Below are positions 23,703 to 35,461 of a stretch of 64,000 nt of DNA, in pieces. The stretch comes from Flaveria trinervia (taxonomy: Eukaryota > Streptophyta > Magnoliopsida > Asterales > Asteraceae). Numbering within the stretch: the stretch's first letter is position 1; each line of letters begins with the position of its first letter. The position numbers were made by a program, and so were the translations under genes. The notes under the pieces are model-generated. The model made no database searches. It saw only the letters and a list, made by a program, of their open reading frames with translations, and was not told where the DNA came from. The stretch is taken from contig CM046457.1 of the NCBI GenBank assembly GCA_025506515.1, positions 5,304,944 to 5,368,943 of the forward strand, given 5' to 3'.

Positions 23703-26511
23703 GTAACATCCGCTATTTTTTTTCAATTATAAACCCGAAATTATTTTGAAACTTTCTCAAAATTGTAAAAGCCATTATTCTAAGTATGTTATTATTTAGA
23801 TGATCAAACTCCACAAATATTTTATATAATCATTACTATGAATTGAGCTACTAAAAAATTTTCAAATAGTTTATCGTTACATCAATTATAATAATAATTA
23901 TACTTCATAAAAATTTACTATTTTATAAATTTTCAAATGTTAATCATAAGTGTTAACCATTAAAACATCTAACTAAATTACAAGATTATACTTAAAAGAT
24001 TGATTTAAAATTATAAATTGTATAAGTTATATATATTATTAGTTATTAAATAATTAAATGAGGGTTTTAATAGTTAAGGGGCTTAAATATCATTTTTGAA
24101 ACTTAATTAACAAACTTCTTACATAAAATGATAAGTTTTTAAAACACCAGAGACCAAAGTATAAATTTTGTTTGACCCAAACCGCCCCACCCTCCTTTCT
24201 CGTTTTTCCGGCTACCCTCCGGTCGACTCCGGAAAGGGTTAAGACACCAAAACCCCTTGGAATTTCACCCAAGAACCGTTTCCAATCGCTTCGTGTATGA
24301 GATTCAAACACTACTATGAGTTTTAAAAGTATTTAAATCATGTTTATGAACCCATTGAAGCGAAGTAACCGGCGACCTAAATCCATAGCCGTTTGGACAT
24401 TAAAACTCAATAATAACCCAATTAAATGAACCCAAATGATCAATTATATATCTCGAATCGTATGCAAACCTCAATTACACCTGAAACACACACCACCATC
24501 AAATTCGATCATCCTCCTCACCGTGAATCTGCAACTAACCGAACACTTTAATCCAGGCTTCAATCTTCGAAATTGACAAAGAACTTTGCATCAAGAACAC
24601 CAGACGAAGCTAACCTCAAAGTTAATTGAATTATCATCAATGTTTGAACCTCGAACCAACTTATCTCGGTCGCGGCTATCCTTGTCACCATCTTCAAGAA
24701 CTCGAACTCTATAACGTAAGTTTCGCACATCATTGTACTCGGTTTAACATGGGGAAACAAAGCCCTAATGTTAATTTGGTTAACATATCCGAATTGATGT
24801 TCAATTTGACTCAATTCGGGTCTAGGGTTCTTGAGTAAATTTGGGATTTTGCAATTAATGCTTTTAAACATTTTAAGGGAGCTTTATACCAGATCTCGGC
24901 TGCTAGCTCAACCGGTTTACACTCTACATTTGCAAACTGGAGGTCTGGGGTTCGAACCCAGCCTCCATCATTTTTTAAAAGGCAATTTTATATACTTTTA
25001 AATTTCAGAAACAATATTGATATGATATTAAATCTAAATAAAAATTATTTGGTTAATAAAATGTTTCGGAAATTATTAAATTAATTATTAAGGTTTAAAA
25101 AAAACCTATGATTCCTTTATAAAAAAATAACAAAGGATATAAAACACTATTAACTCTTTTATGTAATTTAAATACTACAAAACTATTATGGTTTAAATTT
25201 AAACTATTTCAAAACATTATAAATTTTTACATGTTAAATAACTAAGTTATTCAACTAGTTATTTAAATGATTATATAAATAATTGGTTATTCATCGATTT
25301 ATTTAACCATGTTATAGTTAATAAATCGGTCCTTAAACTTTTAATTAAATTATTGAAACTTATAAAACAATATAATTTTCTATTATACTTTATTCTTAAT
25401 TTTAAAGTTTTGTATTATAAGACCTTTATAATAAATCATTTAAAAGTTCAAAACTTTATAGAATGATTTTTAAATAATTTTAAAGTCATTTAAATAAGTA
25501 TTTAATAAATTCTCTTTATCAAATAATTAATTAATAAACTAATTATTTCTTTTCAAACTTAATTTCTATTAACTCAATAACTTAAATTGTTGAGACATTT
25601 TTTAATTATTCTTGGACTTAATTGATTTATAATATCTTTATTAAACCAAAACGTAAACGATTCATTATTTTATTTAATTATTTAAACCCCTAAATCCCTA
25701 TTAAAACCCTAGTTCATGTCTAACTATTAATCTTATTATTAAACTTATCTTGGAATCAATACGTTTAGGTAACTTGTAAAAGAAATTGTTGGAGACTCGT
25801 TTAATCTCTTATCATCATTCTTATACTTATTTTTCAAATGAGTATTTCTATACCCCTTTTTCATATTTTCATACTTTGGGGTGAAACATGTTACTTTATA
25901 ACCTTTGCACTTGTAAAAGTTTGATTCTTGTAAACTTATAGCAATTTACTTGTGTGTTGTGGTTAGTTGAACTTTGTAGCTACCATGTAATGTCAAATAT
26001 ATATACAATCATTACCTATTGCTAGCCTGGTGACGTCATAGATCTATGGGCCTGACAAGCCTGCTTGGTTGATCCAAGTACACTTAGCTAATCGTATATA
26101 CTTGTAAATGTTTGAGACTTGTAAAATTTTGTCAATGTTTGATTGTGCATTCTGTCTTACATCCCTAGTTACTTGTTCTCTAACTTACAACATGAATTGT
26201 CATATTTTATATACTTATGTACTGAAAACTATGAAAATTTCATCAACTTTCAAAGTTGACCTTTTATTTTTAACATGCTTCAGGTTTACTACTTGTGGAT
26301 TTTCTTCATGCTCATATAAGACTTGGATCTAGTTTAACTAACACGTTATTTCTTTGTTTGATGCTTTTGTATTGTATGAACTTATTTGTCTTGTATATTT
26401 TAATAAATAATGATATTTAATAATTCTTCAACTTAATTAGTTCCATGTGCTATGAACAATCGTCTCTCATTCGTCCGCCCCGATGATTCCGCCGTCGGTC
26501 GAGGTGTGACA
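23702..26511 (+). mobile_element. Solo LTR B (2.8 kb), inside a TTA microsatellite
   Basis: It starts TGTAACATCCG and ends GGTGTGACA. The last 70 bp are nearly the reverse complement of the left edge of LTR A, so the two solo LTRs face opposite ways about 2.0 kb apart. ATTAT flanks both sides but lies in the microsatellite, so the duplication cannot be proved. It contains a tRNA-like module at 24897-24967. No internal retroelement domain is present. Confidence 0.8.
24897..24967 (+). promoter_or_regulatory. tRNA-like A/B-box module in solo LTR B
   Basis: A-box-like TAGCTCAACCGG (24904-24915) and B-box GGTTCGAACCC (24949-24959) are 33 nt apart. The B-box caps a strong hairpin: GGAGG-t-CTGGG-GTTCGAA-CCCAG-CCTCC. 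It is the closest of the three modules to pol III consensus. A T-run (24970-24975) follows, which could act as a pol III terminator. Confidence 0.6.
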
Positions 26512-26610
26512 ATTATTATTATTATTATTATTATATTATTATTATTATTACTATTACTATTATTATTATTATTATTATTATATTATTATTATTATTATTC
26601 TTATTATTAT
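26512..26610. repeat. TTA microsatellite, right of solo LTR B
   Basis: (ATT)n with scattered ACT/ATA units, continuing the tract at 23655-23701. Confidence 0.9.
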
Positions 26611-26724
26611 GTTTGATAGGAGTTCGTTTGATATGTACAAATTGTTTTGATGTATTTGAAAGTAATATTGAAAATTATATATTTATTCTACGGTTAGCTT
26701 TGACAACTTTAGTCAAAGGAATTT

Positions 26725-26985
26725 TTTTTTAAATTTCAAAGAAGACAATTGTTGTTATCAGTGTGTTATGCAATGATAATAAAACAATTGCCAATGATAA
26801 TCGATATCCAAAGTTAGTTTGTTTTTCAACATGGATAATGATCAACTCTATGTTGCATTATCTCAAGTTAAAAGTAGATAAATGTTAAAATTATTAATAT
26901 TAGATAATGATAAAAAAATAACCAACAAAACACCAAATACTGTATACAAATAAATTATTGGATGTTTATGAATTTGAAATATTAT
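26725..26985 (+). pseudogene. Helitron PIF1-like helicase C-terminal remnant
   Basis: Scattered frames on + give the end of a Helitron RepHel helicase: a QL-L-SVCYAM-I block where VCYAMTINK-type motifs V/VI are expected, then DNDQLYVALSQVKSR, then L-ILDNDKKITNKTPNTVYK and a stop. Order and spacing match Helitron helicases just before their stop codon. Frame changes and stops make it non-functional. The Helitron 3' terminus lies about 250 bp downstream, as expected. Confidence 0.7.
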
Positions 26986-27210
26986 TTTTCATGTTTAATT
27001 TAATGTGTTTATTAGTTAAAGTTTTTATTTATAAATTTATTTCATTTCATATTATATACTATTTAAATGTATAATATTAATAGAGAAAACCTACTAATGT
27101 TAGATATAGCTAACGTTAAAAATTATACATAAAAGTCAATATACAAAATATTATTAACAACAATATAAATTACACATATTTTTAAACAACAACAATATCT
27201 TTTATTGAAT

Positions 27211-27238
27211 CCGTGTATTACACGGGACTTTAACCTAG
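27211..27238 (+). mobile_element. Helitron 3' terminus (hairpin plus CTAG)
   Basis: CCGTGTA-T-TACACGG (27211-27225) forms a perfect 7-bp stem, followed by 9 nt, then CTAG (27235-27238) and T. With the helicase remnant upstream this marks the right end of an autonomous-derived Helitron whose left end I could not place. Confidence 0.75.
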
Positions 27239-29962
27239 TGTAATATATATCGATACAATTAATTAAGGTGACAATATTTAACTCCTATCTTTATAAATGT
27301 GTCCGTTATCTTTATGTTTTTCTTACTGGTGGTAATTTAGAATTTCCCCATTTACGTAACTAGTCATGAAGAAAAAGGATTTTATCAAACTATTTAGTAT
27401 CTATCAAGTAAATCAATACAAACTATGGGGACAAATTAAGGAAGTACTCGGATTAAGTTGAAGCAAATTGCATGTGCACCGAACTTGATTATGAAGTTTT
27501 CATCGGTGCACTTACGTAAACCCAAAAACCAGTATAGTACCTAACAAATAACCAATTAAATCGAATATGAAAGTTCGTACTCCTTTTTATTAAAAATGAA
27601 AAAATAAAAAAAATGTGTATTATAACGAAACTTCAAATTTTGTAATTTTGAATGAAACCGTGTATATATTGGTTAATTATATTAGAATGAATTTAGTCAT
27701 ATGTATCTCCATAATTGTAGGAGATCTTTTGTATTTAAACGATGTGTTTTTTACCCAAATCCAAAGAAAGTTAACCTGAACCCGATTAACAACTGACCTA
27801 AGCAACACAACCCATAACATTTTCGGTTTTTGTACTTGTAATTCTTTAGATTTAAGCTATTAGAATACTTATGATAGTTATTTTATGTGAAATTTTATCA
27901 TATACAATTAAAGACTGTTTGATAACCTTTTAATAACCATTAAGAGCTACCAAATAGCCTGTAATGCTTATCATAACACAATAAAAGATCACATGCATAT
28001 TATTAATTTTTTAATTAAACTATGCTTATTATATTTTTGTAATCAAATATGATTTAATTATGAATGTTAGAGGCCTAAACAAATCATTTCATGGTCAATT
28101 ATAATTTCTAATATTCTTATGCTAAATCTTGCTACTAATTTTACACATCACACAACACTACATGTTACACGATAATTTCCCGTCCTTTCTTTTAAATATT
28201 TTTTTAACACATCGTATTTATTTATTATTTTCATTTCTCTTTTTAAATTTTTTCCATAACCCTTATTTTATTTATTTTTTCTCTTTTAAATTTTAATTAT
28301 GATCTTCCTTTAAAAACTTATAACTCACCATAAATATCATTTATAACATTCTCTTAAATTCAACTATAATAAAAAGCTTGAAGTCTTATTTTTCTTTGCT
28401 CATTCTCTAAAAAACTTACTCACAAAGATCAAACGTTAAACAAACATAATATATATAGTACATGTTACCCTTATTAATAAATCAATTATAATTATTTATT
28501 AAACTGATAACTTTTTGTTGGTACTTGTTACTAAAAAGACTTAGGATACAAATAAGTACCGTTAGACATGAATTTCACATCATCATTGGGCAAAAATTGT
28601 AACAAGTGTGTATATCAAATTTATGTTTCATTATTTTGTAATGTCAATCAATTCGTCATTGGGTTCCATGATTGAAAAAACAAACTATTATAATAAATAC
28701 ATTACTTAATCCTTAATTTAAAACTAGTTCAAGTAATATCCCGTTTGTTCAATCACTTAAATAAATTTATACAAAAGGATTTATATTTGTTATGCAAGTG
28801 AAGTCATCTTAGAGTAAAACAATTATTGTGTAGGCATTGATACAGTCGGATTCGAGATCGACGGTCTCCAAAAGATTAAGATAACAAACGAAATTGTAAA
28901 CCAATTGTAAACGAAAGTAAGAACTATTTGCTGCCAATTTTCTGTTCTCTTGCACTAAATGCCGATTATAATATAATATAATGGAATAATGGCTTGCGTA
29001 AGACTTGATCTTCCATTGGACTGGGTTTTTTGAATTGGGTCGGGGTCAATGGGGATCCAATGGATAGTCTGTATCACACTTTTAGTTAGAGCAATGCATA
29101 TAAGAAATCAATCGTTTAAGCATTCCATATTAGTTCAAGCAAAATCTCGTTGGTTTAGTTGCTTGAATTTACATAAAATGACATTCATAACTTTAAGTGG
29201 CAGTCTTCGTATAACGATAAATTCATTTGTTTGCGGTAGATCACGGTATATATTTTACAAACAACAATTTGTAAGTTGTGTATTAAATGCAGTAGCACGT
29301 GTAGTAATCCGTGAACGACTGTAATTCGTCTATCAACCATGGTAGATCATTGGTAATGCGGGATGTTTTTTATTCGCGGTAGACCTTGATAATTCACAAA
29401 CAATTTAAATTTCCTGGCAACTGAAAATGCATATTGATTAACGGAACATAACAATATGGGCATCAAGTTAATAGTATAAGTGCTCACAATGCAATGGCAA
29501 ATTAACTTGACACTACTGTTAAGATGCCATATTAAGTCATTTTCTTCCAGGCATTATTGTTCCTTAATAATTTTCAGAAATTTTCAGAACGCGAGATAAC
29601 ATATTATTATAACTAAATAAACCATTACAAATAGCCTTAATGTTAAATCAAATTCTTTAAGGTGACGGATAAATTTCTTGATTGATACCGTTTGTAATTG
29701 CCCCCAAAAGATATACATATCTGGAAAAAAAACATCTAGAATTTCCTTGCAAAACGAATAGGAAAGTTAATCCGTAAGTATGTTTGGGTTTCATGAATGA
29801 TTTAACCACAAATGGTTTTATCGAACCAGAAAAGTTAATCCCTCGACATAACGACATGTTCATTAATATATGAAAATTTTAATCATCAAAAATTTCCTAA
29901 CGAAACACAAATTTTCAATTTCATGCAAATATCAAGAACATGATTCATGAAATTCGACCATA
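27239..29962. other. AT-rich intergenic or element-internal DNA, no gene seen
   Basis: No open frame with a family match. 28830-29900 could be the remains of the internal region of the LTR element whose primer site is at 29963-29973, read on -, but no gag or pol motif is visible. Confidence 0.3.
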
Positions 29963-30425
29963 CTCTGATACCACATATTGATTACTTTTAACGTAAACAA
30001 GATATATGAAAGTAAAATTTAGTTGTTAGAAGATTCAGTTATGTTCTTGATGATACAACCATATGCAGAAAGTCTCTTATCTCCTTTGAATGCCCAAGTT
30101 ATGGAAATTTCAACATTACGGTGTTCTTCATGTTCTTGATTCTCTTTTAAATTAGATTAGAAAATGTGTAAGTGAATTTTGTGATTTGACATTAAGAAGA
30201 ATTAGAAACATAAACCCCTTATTTATAGGTATTCGTAAGAGTAATATCGTCTATACAAATATTTTCATGGAGCATCTATAATGCAATTATCAATAAGTTG
30301 ATAATTACATCAACTTATCAATAAGGGGCCATTGGTTGATTATCAAAACATGATAATTAAACTAACTTATGTAGTAATCACAAGATCATATAATTAAATG
30401 ATTTCTAATATCGACAACAAAGATA
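29963..30425 (-). mobile_element. LTR fragment with primer-binding site
   Basis: On the minus strand TGGTATCAGAG (29973-29963) matches the initiator-Met tRNA primer site. Upstream of it (plus coordinates about 29976-30425) is LTR-like DNA with a TATA box (CTATAAATAAGGGG, near 30217-30230) and a long leader. The LTR end before the primer site does not read CA cleanly. No second LTR or pol was found, so this is probably a 5' LTR with a decayed internal region. Confidence 0.5.
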
Positions 30426-31247
30426 AATCTATTTATATGCGTATTGTTCAATTTGGGTATTGATATTTGCAAGTATTTTGATGTTTTTGTTTGGGTTATG
30501 TTTAATTGGTTTGTTAATTGCAAGTGCTCGATAGTGTTTGAATTTTAGTTCCGTTCAAATTGAGATATCACATGCCAAAAGCCAAGAAACAAACGACTAA
30601 AATATGCTTGGGTTTAAAGGATTTGGGTTTAAGATTCAAACAATTATATGAGTTCTATATTGTTCCTGTTTCAGCTAATATATAATTATTATAATAAAAA
30701 AAAGATTTTAAAATGACATTTTACAAAATTCTAAACTATCTAATTTTAATTTTCTTGTTTCTTTCTACTATCTAATAACTACATTAAATACTAATAATAT
30801 TATTTAAAATTTTTGAGATTAATTTTTTAAGATCAAAATTATTTTAAATAAATTGAGAAAGGGATACTTTTATAAATGTAACTCTAAATAAACAAAATTT
30901 TAAAAATAAGAAAATTTTCTAAAGTAACAAACATTTTTAGAAATATGAAATATTTTAAAATGGTGTTTTTAAATGATTTTATATAAAATAAAATAAATAA
31001 ATTTAGGAGTTATAATAAGGAAATTTTAATATTGATATTTTTAAAAACGGTTTGTTTGAAACAATTTTTTTTAAAAAGCAATAAGAGTTTATAAACAAAA
31101 GTTTAAAACAATGATATCATTATTTATTACTTATATTTCTATTCATATGCAATTTCAATCATATCGTTTTATAATTAATAAAATTTTATTACTAATTATT
31201 TAATATGTTATTTATTCAACCCGTGTAATACACGAGATACTAACTTA
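30426..31247 (+). mobile_element. Probable second Helitron-type 3' end in AT-rich DNA
   Basis: CGTGTAATACACG (31222-31234) forms a hairpin followed by 10 nt and CTTAG, similar to the terminus at 27211-27238. The usual CTRR reads TTAG, and a Harbinger-type element inserted exactly there. Only the terminus is supported; the left limit given here is arbitrary, and the body is AT-rich without coding. Confidence 0.35.
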
Positions 31248-31536
31248 GGGGCTGTTTGATTTCGGCTGACCGGTATGACCGGCTGACTTGGTCAGCGGGT
31301 TAGCCTGTTTGATTTCGGCTTCGTTTCAAGCTGACCGGGTCTGCTTAGCTAACCCAAACCTAAAAACAAAATAAGTTGACCCAATCCCTACAACCCTTGG
31401 CTGCTTCACAACCTCTAGCTGAGCTGAACTCCCTCCCTCGGCTGCATATCCTCCACAACCTCCACAACCTGAACTCCCTTGACCGCAGATCCCCCTCGCG
31501 GCCCGCAGGGCCCCCTACTGCGACCCACCTGCTGCG

Positions 31537-31725
31537 CAGTGGCGGAGCTTCAACTCTTTCGTAGGGGGCGGGGGCGAAAATAATTTTTGTAGAGGGGCGG
31601 ACTCGATATTTATATAAAAATTTACACTATCGGGTAAAAAAATTACACTATCGGCTAAAATTTAACACTACAGACGAAAAAATAGGAGGGCGGTGGCCCC
31701 CGGCCCCTATAATGCTCCGCCATTG
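31537..31725. mobile_element. hAT-type MITE nested in the Harbinger element
   Basis: CAGTGGCGGAGC at the left and GCTCCGCCATTG at the right form terminal inverted repeats of a 189-bp unit. The flanks are CTGCTGCG (31529-31536) and CTGCTACG (31726-31733), an 8-bp target duplication with one mismatch, as hAT elements make. Confidence 0.8.
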
Positions 31726-31984
31726 CTGCTACGTGACCCACCTACTGCGCGACCCACCAGCTGCGCGACCCTCCTCCGGTTGTGAGAGCTAATGAGTTGA
31801 TGATGATCAGGAAGACTTCGGTGGTGTTTGGTCGGAATGTGTACGGTGATAGTGATGGTTGTGGTGGTTTCGATTTTGATTTAGTAGTTGATTAAGATTG
31901 TTAATGATTCTAGTTGATTAGAAAATATACGTTTTTTGACTTAGTCAGATTCTGAATCAAACAGCCAAGTTTCAGTTAGATGTA

Positions 31985-32098
31985 TACCCAGTCAGAACTT
32001 TTAACTGGGTTAGCTTCTAACTTCTAACTGGGTTAGCTTCTGACTTCTAACTGGGTTAGCTTCTGACTTCTAACTGGGTTAGCTTTTGACTCAGTCAG
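31985..32098. repeat. Tandem repeat, about 24-bp unit, four copies
   Basis: Repeated TTCTAACTGGGTTAGCTTCTGAC units near the right end of the Harbinger-type element. Confidence 0.85.
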
Positions 32099-32130
32099 AT
32101 CTTAGTGAGTCAGTATAATCAAACAACCCC

Positions 32131-32660
32131 TTAGTATATTTATAATTGGTTTGGATACACATTGATCAGATTTATTTTCTATTCGCAAGGGCTCTATTCC
32201 ATCATAAATTTTGTTTGCTAGGTATCTGTTTGATTTTTAATTTCGGTTCTGTTCTCAGTTGATGTTCCTATTCGCAAAGGTTAATTACGACTCATGACCC
32301 ACCACACCCGTTCATCCCCGTCCTTCACCCTGAGCACGTTTTCCACGAACGAAAATGCCTACCACGGTCATCGCCCGTTACATATTGCCCGTGGCTTCTG
32401 TCCGCCTTCTCGGATGAGGCATTGGGATTCTCTAAACCGGTTTTCTTGCGGAGTATAGTGTCTATATATTTACTTTTCTTAATTATATATTGATTGATTT
32501 AATATAATGTATAAACATGTATATATCTAAAGTGACTAAAAATAATAAGCTAGTGTTCAATGTTTCGTTGTACAACACCTATGCCAACACAAATCTAGCA
32601 TGACCTTCACGTATACTAATACTGATTATCGTACTAAGATACACTATTGTTAATGCATTA
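32131..32660. other. Intergenic DNA, no gene recognised
   Basis: A less AT-rich patch at 32290-32450 shows no extended frame or known element ends. Confidence 0.4.
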
Positions 32661-33236
32661 TTACCTGAAGTCTATAGAGATGATATATGGTGTCTGAGGA
32701 AGAAAATTAGAATGTAAATACCAAAAATAACATATAGTAGAGAAGGTTATTCCAGCTAGTTTTCTTTCTTCTCTACAACAATTATAAATCACATTAGTTG
32801 CATCGGATAAACATTTCATGCACCTAGGCTTTCCTGTATCCGGTGTACACTGCATGAACCCATATAAAGTATAAGTTACAGACCCCAGACCCATATTTCC
32901 TCAAGTTATCACCTCCGGCTACCGCCTCCTTCAACTTATTAGCCAAATTATCGAACCAAATTCTAAGTCTTCTGGAGCCAAAGAGCAACGAACCAAATTC
33001 CATCACTCTCGCCGGTTTCATGACCAATGTAAGGTTTGGTCCTTCTAAGTCTTCTGGAGCGTATATCTAATGCGTTATCTCGGTCTTTTAGCGGGGCATC
33101 AGATTTGAAATTCAATCTGTTACTTCATTTGAAATTTTATTGAGTTGGGAGGGGTGTTTGAGCTATGACAGGAGAAACACGATTAATAATTGCTTGAAGA
33201 AGGAAGATAAGTCGAACTAAAGGATTTCGTTTCCAT
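32661..33236 (-). pseudogene. Third DUF26/Gnk2 gene, internally deleted
   Basis: It begins METKS at 33236 as in the two upstream paralogues, then loses frame in the signal peptide. A domain-1 stretch (FKSDAPLKDRDNALDI, YIGHETGE) can be traced, but the domain-1 C-x8-C-x2-C core is gone: the sequence jumps to the inter-domain FDNLANKLKEAV. Domain 2 remains with QCTPDTGKPRCMKCLSDATN and CC. The 3' end again meets AG/GTAATAATG near 32665. It is a clear pseudogene of the same local family. Confidence 0.8.
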
Positions 33237-33489
33237 TTCAGTTTACACTTATGATATTTCATGAAAAAACTAACATGTTTTAATATATATTTTAAAATTT
33301 ATATACTCAAATCGGTTATTTGGTAAAAATACATGTGTTAATAATAAGCATATGATTAGTGGTATCCAGATGTGTAGTAGGTGCTTTTTTATAAAGTTGA
33401 GGGATAAAATTCTGTAGTAGACTTATGAATTGCATTTAGGAGTAAATTACAAATGATTTGGAAAAACAAAATAACGTCTCATAATAGAG

Positions 33490-33841
33490 TTTTAGTTAAA
33501 CAAAAATAGCAATAGCAATTGCAATACCAATAATCGCAATGGCAATACCAATAATCGTAATGGTAATGACAATGGCAACCACAATAACAACAACAACAGC
33601 AACAACAACCGTAACCGCAACAACAACCGCAACAACAACAAAATAACAATAGCAAAATAGCAATAACAATAGTAATAATAATAATAATGGCAATACCAAT
33701 AATCACAATGGCAATCGCAACCGCAACAACACAACCACAACCGCAACCGCAACTGCAACAACAACCGCAACAGCAACAACAACCGTAACCGCAACAACAA
33801 CAAAATAACAATAGCAAAATAGCAATAGCAATAATAATAAC

Positions 33842-33893
<52 letters not shown>
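33490..33893. repeat. Degenerate CAA/CAATAN trinucleotide array, then AAT microsatellite
   Basis: About 330 bp of interleaved CAA, CAATAC, AATGG and ACCGCA triplets, followed by (AAT)n from about 33826. Long frames exist on the minus strand in all three phases, but each encodes only Cys/Gly, Leu or Ile runs, which marks low-complexity DNA. Confidence 0.9.
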
Positions 33894-33895
<2 letters not shown>

Positions 33896-34781
33896 TATTA
33901 TTATTTTATAACTTTAAATTATGATATTTTATAACTTTCAGGTATACCATGATGAAGTGCATATTTTTATTTACACTTTGTTGTAAAATTTATTAAAATA
34001 CATTTGCATGTAACAATATACAAGTTATCAAAGCATGTTAATACAAGCCATCAAAGCTACTTCATAGTTTTTTTCTTTTACAACTTATAAAATATGACAT
34101 CTAATAAAATTTATAATACCAGTGTAGTGTACTTATTATTGTTACATTTCAGCAAGAATTTTTTTTCCTAATCCGTGTTGTTAGAAATTATGAATGAATA
34201 TTAATGTTTTAAGTTTTTGAAATCAAGCCTTTAAATTTCACCATTCTCGCTACAACGTGTTGGTTTACCCACCGGTTCTAGTTAAGTTTCATTCTACTTA
34301 ATATATTATATGTTTAAAATATTTCATGGTTACCCTTGTAGGGACACCTTTATCTATCTCAAAACCGGTGGTAAGATGAGAACCATATAAATAAAAGTTA
34401 ATTTCGTTCTTTGAATTTTTAAAAGTTGTCATTTTTATTTATTATCATTAACTTAGTTAATTGTGTTTGCTAAGGTTTAAAACTTTGAAGTCATTATACA
34501 AATAAAAAAGTTAAATTAAGTGATTTTTATAATGACTTAAATTGTTAGAAAGACAGGGACCCAATAGAAAAATAAAAAAGCTCTTTAAGATGAAAATGAC
34601 AAGATGAACCAAAATGATAATTAACTCCATATCAAATGCAAAGATCAATTTATTGTAATAAATAACTTTTTTATTTATAAACAACAATGGTTTATTTATT
34701 TATTTCTAGTCTTATGTTAATTTTACTTCCTATCTCCTGGATTTTTCTAGATAAGTATAACAATTGTGTATATATAGAGGG
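33894..34781. other. AT-rich intergenic DNA, nothing recognised
   Basis: No coding, RNA or element-end signal found. Confidence 0.4.
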
Positions 34782-34862
34782 CATATATATGTATACATAT
34801 GTATGTATACATATATATACATAAATACGTATTTGTATACATACATACATATATGTATACAT
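34782..34862. repeat. TA/CATA-rich palindromic tract
   Basis: Alternating GTATACATA and CATATATG units form near-palindromes that precede the first twin MITE. Confidence 0.8.
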
Positions 34863-34863
34863 A

Positions 34864-35417
34864 AGGGATAATTAAAATAAGAACCACCTTTTTGTAATAA
34901 CTCTAGGAACCAATCTCAGCCACTCATATTTTATCATATGCAAATCACATGCCATTTCATTTTTTTTAAATGTTCGTAACTTTTTTTCACGACATCATTT
35001 TTTCAAAAAAAATTCACCATAAAATTCAGAATTTTTTTATCTTTCCAACGCCTACCATATTGATATACTTTTCTAAAAAAATCGTACATCCATTGTTTAC
35101 ATATGTGTAAATCTAGTTATACACATGTGTAGTACTGGATTTACACATGTGTAAATTCGATATTACACATGTGTAAAACGAATTTTGTTAAAAAACGGGT
35201 ATTTTTTTATTTTTTTATAAAATTTTTTTATATTTTTTTATGAAAGAGGGAAAGTTGGAGAACATTTTTGTGTTTTTATTTTATTTATTTTTATGTTATT
35301 TTTTGATTTATAAATTTTTAAATATATTTTTGTTAATTACAATTTTGCCATTGATAACTAGTGGTTGAGATGGGTTCCTAGAGTTCTCACAGAAAAAGTT
35401 AGTTTTCATTTGATCCC
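34864..35417. mobile_element. Twin MITE, copy 1 (554 bp)
   Basis: Ends AGGGATAATTAAAA...TTTTCATTTGATCCCT are inverted over about 60 bp, including AACTCTAGGAACC versus GGTTCCTAGAGTT. The interior holds three or four palindromes of the form TTACACATGTGTAA (35092-35180). It is flanked by TA-rich tracts, suggesting TA-targeted insertion. No transposase. Confidence 0.7.
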
Positions 35418-35461
35418 TCTTCTATATATATATATATTTGTACATATATATGTATATATAT

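Larger units (their letters stand above)
31248..32130. mobile_element. PIF/Harbinger-type non-autonomous element, TSD TTA
   Basis: The ends are GGGGCTGTTTGAT and ATCAAACAACCCC (13-bp terminal inverted repeat, one mismatch), flanked by TTA at 31245-31247 and 32131-32133. These ends and the three-base target fit Tourist/Harbinger elements. There is no transposase. The interior has CTGACCGG-rich DNA, a nested hAT MITE and a 23-bp tandem repeat, so it is longer than a typical MITE. Confidence 0.8.

Noticed and set aside
24904..24967. A functional tRNA gene in solo LTR B
   Set aside because: A- and B-boxes are good, but no acceptable acceptor stem or anticodon arm forms, so I list it as a tRNA-like promoter module.
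33479..33817. Three overlapping minus-strand frames of up to 112 residues
   Set aside because: They encode only Cys/Gly, Leu and Ile runs and arise from a trinucleotide repeat that is open in every phase.
33490..33893. CRISPR-like array
   Set aside because: Repeats have no constant spacer or repeat length. This is microsatellite DNA in a plant genome.
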